NCBI GenBank assembly: GCA_963814955.1
Contig: CAWFEX010000008.1
Span: 1 to 64,000, forward strand
Source of the DNA: DATCJA01 sp963814955
GTDB lineage: Bacteria > Acidobacteriota > Vicinamibacteria > Vicinamibacterales > UBA2999
Direction of reading: 5' to 3'
Length of the DNA stretch: 64,000 bases
Positions 53,126 through 63,069 of this stretch are shown here, piece after piece. Position 1 is the first letter of the stretch, and each line of letters opens with the position of its first letter. Below the pieces are notes generated by a model. That model did not search any database. It was not told the DNA's origin and saw only the letters and a list, made by a program, of their open reading frames with translations. A program made the position numbers and the translations under genes.

Positions 53126-53794
53126 ATGCATGACCTCGAAGGCGCGTCGTTCGAGATGAACGGCGAAGGCTATCAGTACCGAGGATCCCGAGTCCGAATG
53201 GGAACTGCCTGGCGGAACCTTCGACAGGCCGTTCAGCGAGGCAGAGCTCGACGAGCTGGCACTGGAGCTCCTGCAGGTCCGCGACGAACAGGAGCTCGAT
53301 CAGTTCCTCCCCGCGCTCTTGCTCAAGGCCGTTCCCGCCCTGCTCAAAGCGGCGCCCACCATCGGACGATTCCTGGGCAGTCCGGCAGGGGGTGCCCTGA
53401 AAGGCATCGTGAAAAATGCGATCACGTCGGCGCATACCTCCTTTTTCGGTCGGGGCGTTCGGCTCGCCGGCCGGAGGCGTCGGCAATGAAGTGGGCACGG
53501 CCATCAAAAACGGGCTCGAGTGGGAAGGTGTACCCGGCGGAAAACCGCGCTATCGAGGCCGCAAAGAAAATAATCGAGGTAGGCGGCACGGCCGCGCAGC
53601 AAGTGGCATCGATGCCGCCGAATGCGCCGCCGCAGGCCGCGATCGAGGCGGTGCGGTCATCCGCCGAGCAGCAAGGCATATCCCCGGAGGCGAGCAACCT
53701 GGTCCGAACGGCGGCACGGGCAGCGCCACTCCCGCTGTCAGCGGTCAGGTGGTACCGGCAAGGCCGCAAATCCATCGTGATCGTCGGACTCTGA
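53126..53794 (+). pseudogene. Cluster protein B, paralogue of A, frameshifted
   Basis: ATG 53126 follows CGGAGGAG. Pieced together it reads MHDLEGASFEMNGEGYQY, EDPESEWELPGGTFDRPFSE, then AELDELALELLQVRDEQELD and LLLKAVPALLKAAPTIGRFL. The second core follows (AENRAIEAAKKIIEVGGTAA), and it ends AVRWYRQGRKSIVIVGL. The order of leader, core 1, Gly/Ala linker, core 2 and RW-RQG---I-I tail is that of protein A. Frame breaks are needed near 53175, 53410 and 53540. Reconstructed length is about 220 residues. The function is not known. Confidence 0.65.
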
Positions 53795-53796
53795 AC

Positions 53797-55085
53797 ATGG
53801 ATGCAGCCGCACTAGCCGCATGCCTGCTCGAGCAGGAAGCTCGCGCCCTGCTGACGCGGCTCTATCGGGTGCGTCCGTTCGTGCTGTACGAATCGATGGT
53901 GCCCGCGGCAGCACCGAAGCGGCAGGCTAGCGACGGCAATCCACGAGTATCTGGCGCAAGCCAGGAGATGCGGCAAATGGTCTTTAAGATTCCTGCGTCG
54001 TGGCTTAGAAGACAGCGCCAGCGCGGCGCATCGCCGGAGTTAATGCAACGGCGCTTCACGTTAGTGCGCCTGCGATTCAACGTGATGATCTCGCATTTCG
54101 ACATCTTCGCCGACGTGATGACGCAGCGCAGCGAGTACGAAACCGGCGTATGGCTGGCCGGGCTCGACTGCGTCGCCGCCGACGCGCTGAAACTTCCCGG
54201 CGGCTACTACGACGCACCGCCGGTCGTCTGCTACCTCGATCGCGGACATGGCGCTGCGATCCGTCGTGCCCGAACGCAGCTACCCGGCGGCGGTGACAAC
54301 CCGGTCGCGGTCGTTCGCATGCCGCGCGAGCGAATGGTCGGCAGCGGCATCGCATCCTCGCTCGTGCACGAAGTCGGACATCAGGGCGCGGCGCTACTGG
54401 ATCTGGTCGACATCGCTGCGCGCCGCGCTGCGTCAACGGCATGCGGCGCGGCGAGGCGCGAGGCGTGGCGTGGCGGCTGTACGAGCGGTGGATCTCCGAG
54501 ATCATCGCCGATTTCTGGTCGGTCGCGCGGGTCGGCATCGCATCGACGATGGGCCTGATCGGCGTGGTGAGCCTGCCGCGCGCGTTCGTCTTTCGCACTC
54601 CTGGACGATCCGCATCCGGTTCCGTGGATCCGCGTGATGCTCAGCGCGCGTATCGGCTCGGCGCTCTATCCGCATCCGCAATGGGAGCGGCTCGCCGCAT
54701 GTGGACGTCACTGTATCCGATCGAGGAACGTGGAAGGGGAGAAGTCGGATGCTGATCGACGTCAGCTTCTCTCGACGATGGATGCATTTGTATCTTTCTT
54801 CATGAATCACCGGCCGAAATCGCTGCGCGGAAATTCGCTGCGGCGAGGCGATACAAACGGACGATCGGACGCCGAGAAAGCTGACCGCGGGATATTGGAA
54901 CGCATGGCAGAACAACCGGCGCTGACGCGTTCGGCGGGGCCGACGATCTTGTTCGCTGCGGTCGGACAGGCAAGGGCGAATGGCGAGATCACTCCGGAGA
55001 GGGAGAGCCGATGCTGTTGAGCCAGCATCTCTCGCACTGGGCTGTGCAGGACGCGCTGCGCACCTCGTCGGCGCGCGCCGGATGA
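53797..55085 (+). pseudogene. Cluster protein C, HEVGH zincin-like, frameshifted
   Basis: ATG 53797 lies two bases after the stop of gene B. The N-terminal part (MDAAALAACLLEQEARALLT, LYRVRPFVLYESMVPAAAPK) leads to ASSLVHEVGHQGAALLDLVD with the zinc-binding HEVGH. After a frame change near 54410 comes RLYERWISEIIADFWSVARV, whose glutamate is placed like the third ligand of gluzincins. Then, with further changes, come PHPVPWIRVMLSARIGSALY, LRGNSLR and LTRSAGPTILFAAVGQARAN, ending LSHWAVQDALRTSSARAG. The total is about 430 residues. A metalloprotease role is suggested by motif only. Confidence 0.6.
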
Positions 55086-55153
55086 CGTCACATCCAGTTT
55101 CTTCGTCCCGATCTGAAACGCCACGATATCGCTGTTGAAAGAGGAGAACGCAC

Positions 55154-55680
55154 ATGCCAGCCGACAAAACCCCGAAGAACGCCGCAGCAGCAACGCTCCG
55201 AAGACGAGCCGCACAGCCACCCGCCGGGACCCAACGGCACGCTGAAGGTCCGCGTTTTCCAAAGCACACACAAGGGCGAACACGATGTGGTCCGCCGGGC
55301 CAGGGTGACCGTCACGGGCCCTCAGGACGCCCGCGAAAAGCGACGATCACCGGCGTAACGGATGAACGCGGGCGAGTTCGTGGCTGAAGTGCCTCCAGGA
55401 AAATGGCAGGCGACAGCCACGGCCTTCGGCGAGTCGGCAACGACGTCGGAGTGGATGCCGGTTCACCCGAGGTGCGAGACATGCGTCGATCTCGTCCTGG
55501 AGATCAACCTCGAGGTAAAACCGCTACCTCGCACTGATGTCGCCGCGCGCGATGATTTTCCACCGGGCCGGACAAATCATCCGCGTCGGCATCCGAGTGC
55601 TCGCTGGACGAGTCACAGCTCGCTAAGGCCAGGTTCGAGTGGCGCACGGACACGGCGGTACCATTGTGGAAGACCCTGAG
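55154..55680 (+). pseudogene. Cluster protein D, carboxypeptidase-regulatory-like, frameshifted
   Basis: ATG 55154 follows GAGGAG. After a low-complexity start (TPKNAAAATLRRRAAQPPAG) the reconstructed frame reads TLKVRVFQSTHKGEHDVVRR, ARVTVTGPQDARE, TITGVTDERGEFVAEVPPGK and WQATATAFG. This is the pattern of a carboxypeptidase-regulatory-like (Cna-B-type) beta-sandwich. Then follow HPRCETCVDLVLEINLE and a weak tail. Frame breaks lie near 55230 and 55335. Whether it ends near 55680 or continues into the large protein E cannot be decided. There is no signal peptide. Confidence 0.5.
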
Positions 55681-57303
55681 CACGCGGGCGGCAAGAGGTC
55701 CATATCGTCGTCGGCGCGGCGGCCCACTCCCGCTTCGGCGCCACGATGATCGGTATCGGCGAAGATGACGCCCGCGTATCGAGTCGCGCATCGCTGATGG
55801 TCGCGCCGGCGGCCACGGTACCAGTCACCGGAACCTTCAACGTGGGGTTGCGGCGCTCCGCGTCGGTGATCACGCCAGACCTGCCCCTGTGGGTCGTCAT
55901 CCGCAACAGCACAGAGAGCCTCTCGTTCAAGAACTACCAGCGCTACATCGACATCGTGCTGTGCGACGCACCCGCGGACAAGTCTGGCCGATGGCGTCCT
56001 GACGAGAATGACGTGCTCGCCCCACGCCGAATTCCAGGATCTCAAGAAGCGCCGCTTCCTGCCGTTCACCGACGCCGACGCGTACCGGCTGCTCAAGGTC
56101 GCAACCGAAGCGTTCCTGATGGTCAACTGCGGCGTCGCCCTCACCAGTTATCCCCCGTTCGATCGAGGACGATCTCGACGATCCTGATCAGCCGAACCGG
56201 TGTGGATCGGTCTCGAGCATGGATCGCTTCGAAGAGGCTGTGGAAGAGTTACCTGGAGCGCGTCAACGGTACGCAGCTGACGTCACGCTGCCCTACCTGG
56301 CGCTCATCGCGCAGCAAGTTCCCGGACGCCCGCATCAAGAACAGGATCTTCGCTGCGATTCCGGGACGATGTCGACATCGCCGAGCCGTGCTATGGGCAT
56401 CCTGCGGACAGAAACTCACCGAGCCGTGCCTGCTCGAGCTGATCTGGTCCTACTGGCACGAAGAAGGGATGCTGGTCCAGACCATGAACGCGATCAGCCT
56501 CCGCTTCCAGAACCGCCGCGGCGCGCAACGGCGATCCGCTGGCCAACATGGAAATCGATCCCGCTGCGGCCACTGAACAACCTGCTGTGGGGCTACATCC
56601 AGGACGAACAGCACCGGCTGACCGTGCGTCCGCCGCGCGGACGAATACGACCATCACTACGGACTGCGTCTCGACGGCCGCGCGGTGCCGACACTGCAGC
56701 ACCGCCGACAGCCGCGTCGCAGTTCCTCCAGGCGTTCCACCACCTGCTGCACCTGTGCTCGATCTTCTACCAGCAGGACGACGACACCACGGTCATCTCC
56801 GACGCGTTCCCGGTGCTCAACGCGCTGAAGGAAGTGCACCTGATCCTGTCGCAGGGCGCGCACAACCAGTTCGGCGATCTGCCGTCGACGGCGCGCGTCG
56901 AAATGCTGATGCAGCAGTGGCTGCTCGCGCGGCCGGAGTTCCGCGAGTTCCTGCCGACGCGCTCATGGTGGCCTATCCGGAACCGTGGATGGACCGCGTC
57001 GACGCCATGAAGAAGCTGCAGGGCTGGACCGACGTGAACGTGCTGCACTTCCGCGATCTCGGCGTGTTCGGCGAGCAGCTGCTGCTGTCGATCCGCTACG
57101 GCGCTGGGTGCGACATCCACGATCCGGACCAGGCGAAGAACTGGGCGCGGTTCTGGCGGGCGGAGATCCAGGGCTACATCCATGCCTATCGCGCGGTCAC
57201 GGGTGTCGACGTCACGATCGAGGTGAATGCGACGCTGCCGTCGGTGCTGCTGCAACAGCGACTGGCACAGCAACCGAGGGCACGCGCGTACCTCGACCGC
57301 TGA
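55557..57303 (+). pseudogene. Cluster protein E, large protein of unknown function, frameshifted
   Basis: Coding signal is continuous but jumps frame at least six times. Recognisable segments in order are SQLAKARFEWRTDTAVPLWK, IVVGAAAHSRFGATMIGIGE, LPLWVVIRNSTESLSFKNYQ, DAYRLLKVATEAFLMVNCGV and LPYLALIA. These are followed by LLELIWSYWHEEGMLVQTMN, FLQAFHHLLHLCSIFYQQDD, LILSQGAHNQFGDLPSTARV and DRVDAMKKLQGWTDVNVLHF, ending LLQQRLAQQPRARAYLDR. This is a large conserved protein I have met before only as hypothetical. Length would be about 580 residues. The exact start is not visible. It is followed after 12 bases by gene F. Confidence 0.6.
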
Positions 57304-57315
57304 TGCGAGGGAGTC

Positions 57316-59017
57316 ATGCGACTGGAAGAGGCACGATTCGTCGTTCAGCCCGAGGTCTCTCGCGGGGGCAACTTCCAGTGGGACGCTCCCGGAGCCGGAG
57401 AGTGGGAGCACGAAGGCGCCGGCGTCCAGCCGGCCGGTCCGTTTGGAAGATTGGTTCTGCGAATAGACGGCGGCATCAGATACCAGTACCCGTTGACGGC
57501 CGACGATGTTCTCTGGCTCGCCAGGTTCATCAAGGGTGAAGCCGGCGGCAGGGACGACCCCGACAGCCGCGCCGTGGCGTGGGCGATGTTCAACAGGTAC
57601 GCGCTGTACGCTCACAAGCGGTGGCGCACATTTGCAGCCTTCCTGCGAGCCTATTCCACGACGCTCCAGCCGCATCTGGTCAATCCGGCCGCGGTGGAAC
57701 GCGCCATCCAGGTACAGCCGCGAAAACCCCAGGAAGTTCAAGTGGGTTCAGTGGGGCACCTTTCCTTACCGCGGTGACGTGCGCAGGTACCAGGGCCAGC
57801 AGATTCCCAAAGGGCAACTGCAGCATCACCTCGATCTCCAGCGGGTGCGATGGAATGAATTGCCGCAGACTCTGCGATCGCTTGCCGAACGGCTTGCGAA
57901 AGGAGAGATTCCGAACCCGGTTGGGCTCGCGAGCGAGTTCGCGAACACGCTGACGTTCCTGCGCGGCGCGGTCAGGAAGGCCGGGCGCGATCCGAAGACG
58001 ATTACGCCCGAAGAATGGCGGACCTACACGCTCCAATACGCGCGCCGCCAGAAGCGGGTCTGGATCGGCGACCGCCCCGGTCTCGACCAGATGCGCAAGA
58101 ACGCATTCTTCGTCGACGCCGCGTCGGCCAACCTGCCCGGGGATGCGGTACAAGTCGCCGCTCCCGGAGGTGGTCCATCGCCTTCAGCCGGCCGAAGTCC
58201 TGTCGAGGCGTCGGAGGGCGAGTCGCTCGAAACGAACCCGCTGGCGGCAAAGCTCGACGCGCTGCGCGACTGGACGAAGCTGCTCCTCCTGAAAGTGTCC
58301 GACGACGTTCAGAGAACGCTCAGCGCGCGAAAGATGCGGATCCAGTACGCGCACAACGAGTCGTACAGCAACGACCTGAACATCGATTTGTATCCGGTGC
58401 GCATCGACAGGTTCCCGACCCACCGCGGCACCCCCATGACGCCGGCGATGCTGATCAAGCACATCCGCCTGAACATCAACAGTCTGCTCGATACGTCACT
58501 CAGCAAGTTCGCGCCCTACAGCGCCGCCGACGCGGCTCAATGGGTCACCGACAATCCGGTCGGCGCGGTGATCCGCATCGACATCCCGGTGGACAACGGG
58601 GCGGTGGTGGTCAGCTCGGCGACACCCACCGGCTGGACGTTCACCACCGTGGACGCGCCGGCAACCGGCACTCACCCGGTCAGCGGCCATCGAACGTTCT
58701 TCATAGGCAACCGCGGGGGTGTTCACTACTTTGTCGTCAAAGGCCTCGACATGACGTCCAGCGGGATCGCAGGCCTCGGGCTGCCCGTCGGTGGTGAGTA
58801 TGGGTACAGCCAGGCGCACAAGCTCTGGTCGAGCCTGCAGAAGGGCGTAACGGATTTCATCAACTCAAGCGGCGGCGCCGCGAAGGCGGAGAAGCGTTAC
58901 TCCCAGCGAATTGAGTGGCGATTCGTCTACCGCCGGTACAAGGAGCCGCTCGAGCGGGTGTTCGGCAAGGGCGCAGGCAGCGCGAGAAACAGCCCGTTCT
59001 TCGACATTTTCAATTGA
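57316..59017 (+). pseudogene. Cluster protein F, SleB-like cell-wall hydrolase, one frameshift
   Basis: ATG 57316 after GAGGGAG gives the leader MRLEEARFVVQPEVSRGGNF. Next is a domain similar to SleB-type cell-wall hydrolases (DVLWLARFIKGEAGGRDDPD, then SRAVAWAMFNRYALYAHKRW), in which the glutamate of GEA is the likely catalyst. After one break near 57720 the frame runs on for about 430 residues (WGTFPYRGDVRRYQGQQIPK, PVEASEGESLETNPLAAKLD, IRIDIPVDNGAVVVSSATPT) and ends ARNSPFFDIFN. The long C-terminal part is not recognised. Total about 567 residues. No signal peptide is seen, so export would need another route. Confidence 0.65.
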
Positions 59018-59084
59018 CCTGACCCGCGGATCGGCGCGGAGGTACGGTCCGCGGTACGGAGCTCCGGGATTAATGGAGGAAGCG

Positions 59085-59829
59085 ATGCGATTCGAAGAGG
59101 CACGGTTCAATGGTCAGGACCAGGTCCTTCCGCAAGGCAGGCTCCTCGAGCCTGCTCCCTCTGGGCGAATGGCGCCGGCGCAATCGAAGTTCGCGCTGCT
59201 TCGGGCGATTCCCGATGATCCGGACTACCGGAAACACATTCCACTCAACTATCGGTTGAATGCGAAGTCGATCGTCGGCGAGACGGCACAGGACATCAGC
59301 CAAAAAGGACCCAAAGGCTCACATCTGGGTTGAGCTCGCCCACTGGGGCATAGTTGCCGCAGAGATCTTTGCCGAAGCATCTCTCCTGGTGGCGGGCCTC
59401 GCCATTGCCACTCCTCTGCTGGCCCTGGCCGGCAGCTTCCTCGCCTTAGGAGCGCCGTACGCTGAAGCCGCGGAGAAGATTGCCGCGCAGTGGGCGGCCA
59501 CGGGTTTCTCCCGAGGCGTCGTGATGGGTGCCGACAGGCGCAAGGCGCGTCTGCTCAAGGATTACTTGGGGAATCTGTACTTTCCCCCCAACGCAGCGTT
59601 CCCGCGCGGCCGCGATGTGGCGATGGCGAACTATAAAGTTGGTCTGCTCGTCGGTTACGTCCAGGGCCGGCTGTTGACGAAGAATCAGCACGCAATCTTC
59701 TGGCGCGATCTCGGCCATCGCATGGGAGACCAGTCCTATCGCGGCCCGCGGCAACAGTGGCAGCAACGTCAGTGGGTCGACTGGTACACCGAGATTGCCG
59801 CGGTGTTCCGACGCCACCATCTCGTCTGA
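59085..59829 (+). pseudogene. Cluster protein G, hydrophobic segment, one frameshift
   Basis: ATG 59085 after GGAGGA gives MRFEEARFNGQDQVLPQGRL, whose first 24 bases match those of gene F at 21 positions. After YRLNAKSIVGETAQDISQK and one break near 59310 come a hydrophobic stretch (IFAEASLLVAGLAIATPLLA, LAGSFLALGAPYAEAA) and a soluble tail (ANYKVGLLVGYVQGRLLTKN, ending YTEIAAVFRRHHLV). It could be membrane-active or membrane-anchored. The family is not known to me. Reconstructed length is about 248 residues. Confidence 0.6.
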
Positions 59830-59848
59830 CGAGCCGAAGGAGAGCGCG

Positions 59849-62152
59849 ATGCGATTCGACGAGGAGGACTTTTCGCCGGCCGGCGAGGTTACAGGTGCAG
59901 CACGGCCCGCGTCGCGCCCCGTCATGGCCAGAATTCTGTGGCCCGCGCTCGGATTTCCCGCCGCCATCGCACCGCGACCCGGCGCGCCGCAAGCGCCCGC
60001 GGACAGCGATGCGACGAAGACGATCTGCGTGCTGCTGCTGTCGAACACGCCGACGCTGACCAGCCAGGACGCAGCGCGCTATCTTCGCTGCGTGCCGTGG
60101 GCCGACCGCACGCGCCGCATCATCAACGCGGGAGACATCGGTTCCTTCTCGCCTGCGGAGCTCACGGTGCGGAATGGCCTCGTCGAGCAAGGCGCAGAGG
60201 ACCCGCGGGGGAAGGCGTTGAGCTTCGGCGCCAATCGCCAGCAGCAGAACGGCATCACGGTGAGCCTTTCGAATTATGTCTGCTGCTTCTACGCCAATCC
60301 TGCTATCGGCCTGAAGTTCCTGCACGAGATCCGCGTCTCCGAAGCCGCGGCGGCGCGCCTGACGGGCGATCAGTACCACTTGTTCTGGAACAAGGAACAG
60401 CCGGATCGAACGCCGCATTCGAGCGAAATGAATCTGCTGCTGGATCGGTTCGTGCCAGGACGCCTCAAAGCCGTCGGGCCGGGATCCAAGGACCGTTCAT
60501 TTCTAATGAACGGCTACAAGTACGAATACGGCCTGCTGCACCACCCTTACAGCCAGAACGACCGCGAGGAGAAGTTCACCGACGTGCTGCATCCCGTGTT
60601 CGTCCGGCGCAATCTGAAAACGACACTGACGATTGGCCATGTCACCGATACGCATGTTGACATTCGCAACGACGCCTACGCGAGGAATCTTCAGCGCAGG
60701 GCGGCGGACGTCCGAAAGGCCACCAACAATCGACCCGTCGAGTTCAACAACTGGAACAGAGCGTTCGAGGCCGTCTACAACGACTCGCGAAAGAAGTCGG
60801 ACCTGATCCTCCTTACGGGCGACCTGATCGACTACGGGAGAGGTCATCTTGGGAAACGCCATCACAGACCATCAGCTCGGCACCGACAGCCAGGACCACT
60901 TCGATCGGAACTGGTTCCTCTTCTACTACCTGCTCGCGACCAACAAGAACTACGGCACGCCGGTTTACACGAGTCTTGGAAACCATGACTGGCGTCTGAA
61001 CCCTTATCCCCCGTTCGCACCCAGCACGCCGGCACCCGAGGAGTTCGTTCACAACAACGCGGACTTTCCGCCGGCGCAGCGTGAGCAGGCGCTGAAGAAG
61101 GTGCTGGAGATTGCGCATGGCCCCGGGTATGACCGCCCGCTCGCCTACGCCGAGCTGGCTCGCGATGTCGTGGAGATCGTGAAGAGCGCATGGAAGGCCG
61201 CGCACCTGATCCCTTCAGTTCTGTTTGGGTCACGCGCGAATTTGGACTTCCGAAAGCTGCCGACGCACACGACGGAGGAATCGGTCGCGCGGTACCTGTT
61301 GCTGATCAACCCGTTCCTCGACTATCAGTTCGCTCTGCCAACCGGACACCAGTTCCTGATGCTCGATTTCGGCGAGAACGAGGAGCTCAAGAACACCGAA
61401 GGAGGCAAAGGACAAGGCCCCCGCGCCTTGAGCTGTCTGACGGCGCTTCAACAGTCACAAGTCGAGCTGTTCATCAGGACTCCCGGAAAGGCAAAAACAA
61501 TCGGCATTCATATTCCGCCGATTGGTCCGCGGCCGGACTGGTCCGTGAACGACCTTCAGGCGGGAGTAAAGACTTACAAGTTCCCGGATACGCCGAGGTA
61601 CAAGAACGCGAACTGGGAGTGGAGGGAGTTCCGCAATCAACCAGTGCCGCTGATGGCGGTGGCTCCAGAGAGCTTCTCGCCCTGGCTCGCGGCCGCGTAC
61701 GGATCGTTCGTCAACGGCAACACTCGGCAGTGGTTCATCCAGAAGCTCGTCGGCTCGCCATCCGTCCGTCTCGTGCTCTCGGGTCACATTCACCGCCAGG
61801 GACTGCTGACCGCTCACTGGCGAACGATGACGCTTGCGGCGGAGGGACAGAAGGTGGCGGCACGGATCCTACAAGGTGCTTGCCGTCCGCAGCGTACCTC
61901 CGCAGGCCGTGAGAGGCGCCAAGGCTCCATTCGCGACGGCCAGCCGTCAGAACGGACTCGCCGGCCCCTTGTACGTGAACACAACCAGCGCTGGTCCGAC
62001 GCGGCTACCAGTAATTCGACAACGGCCGGTATCGAAGCGAACAGCCCGGATACAGCCTCATTCAGTTGGCGAACGACGGCACCATCGCCGGCGTTACGGC
62101 TGTCCCCATATATCCTGGCGCCACGGCAGCCGCCAGCGCGCAGGCGCGCTGA
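59849..62152 (+). pseudogene. Cluster protein H, large metallophosphoesterase, frameshifted
   Basis: ATG 59849 after GAAGGAGAG gives the leader MRFDEEDFSPAGEVTGAARP. An N-terminal region of about 250 residues (ICVLLLSNTPTLTSQDAARY, LHEIRVSEAAAARLTGDQYH) precedes a calcineurin-like domain. Its motifs are VTDTHVD, LTGDLIDYG, TSLGNHDW, IGIHIPPIGPRP and VLSGHIHRQG. Breaks lie near 60850, 61855 and 62020; the last part reads YVNTTSAGP, then SLIQLANDGTIAGVTAVPIY and ends ATAAASAQAR. The total is about 768 residues, far longer than simple phosphoesterases. The substrate is unknown. Confidence 0.7.
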
Positions 62153-62171
62153 AGAGGCCGGCGAGGATCGA

Positions 62172-63002
62172 GTGATCATCGACTGCCACTGCCATGCCGG
62201 CAAAGGCGACGGACTCACCGGGCCATGGGACACGGCGGCGCCCCTCGGCAGCTACCTGCGAGTGGGCGGACTGCGTGCTGGGATCGACACGCACTGTTCT
62301 TTTCGCCGCCTTTCATTCGGACTATGCGGTGGCGAATCGCCAGGTCGCGGCCGGATTGTCACCGCGCGACCGGACCGTTCTACCGGCTTCGCGTTCGTCC
62401 ATCCGGAGCGCGACCGCGGGCCGCGTGCGACCGCCTGGTGCGCGACGGCGGTCGAACAGTACGGCTTCCGCGGCATCAAGGTCCACCGCCACGACGGGCG
62501 CATCACGCGCGAGATCTGCGACGGCGCGCGGCTTCGGCGTGCCGGTGCTCTACGACGTCATGGGCGAGGTGTCGGTGGTACGAGCTGCTGGCGACCGAGT
62601 ATCCCGACGTCGCCTTCATCATTCCGCACCTCGGCAGCTTCGCCGACGACTGGCGGGCGCAGGTGGCCTTGATTCCGATACTGGCACGCATACCCCAACG
62701 TGTACACCGACACGTCCGGCGTGCGCCGTTTCGAACTACTGCAGGAGGCGCTCCAACGCGCCGGGCCTGGCAAAGTTCTCTTTGGCTCCGACGGGCCGTG
62801 GCTGCATCCCGGCGTCGAGCTCGAAAAGGTCCGCGCGCTTCAACTATCCGCCGAGGGCGAACGGTTGGTGTTGGGCGGCAACATCCTGCGCCTGATCAGC
62901 AACGTAAAACAGAAGCCGCAGTTCCATCCTCCCATGCCGTGGCCGCGCGCTTCGCCGCCCCGTGCCGAAGATCCGTGGCAGCGGTTTCATGACTCGACGT
63001 AG
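62172..63002 (+). pseudogene. Cluster protein I, amidohydrolase (Amidohydro_2), frameshifted
   Basis: The GTG at 62172 gives VIIDCHCHAGKGDGLTGPWD with the first H-x-H pair. Jumping frames four or more times, the protein continues TVLFAAFHSDYAVANRQVA, FAFVHPERDRG, YGFRGIKVHRHDGRITREIC, GVPVLYDVMGEVS and AFIIPHLGSFADDWRAQVAL. It then reads YTDTSGVRRFELLQEALQRA, GKVLFGSDGPWLHPGVELEK and ends WPRASPPRAEDPWQRFHDST. All metal-ligand positions of the family are visible. Length about 276 residues is normal. It is the last gene of the cluster. Confidence 0.75.
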
Positions 63003-63045
63003 GGCGCGGCTATACGCCGCGCCAGGCGGGCCGTGAAGGCCCGCC
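63003..63045. terminator. Two strong hairpins between converging units
   Basis: GGCGCGGC-TATAC-GCCGCGCC (63003-63023) and GGCGGGCC-GTGAA-GGCCCGCC (63025-63045) stand side by side in the 67-base gap between the cluster and the sigma-54 activator. Both stems are perfect over 8 bases. Confidence 0.75.
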
Positions 63046-63069
63046 ATATGTTGTGAAACCGTTCCGGGG

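Noticed and set aside
52019..63002. Contractile injection system or prophage tail cluster
   Set aside because: The wall hydrolase and protease-like genes made me think of it, but no sheath, tube, baseplate, spike or AAA+ recycling gene is present in the stretch.
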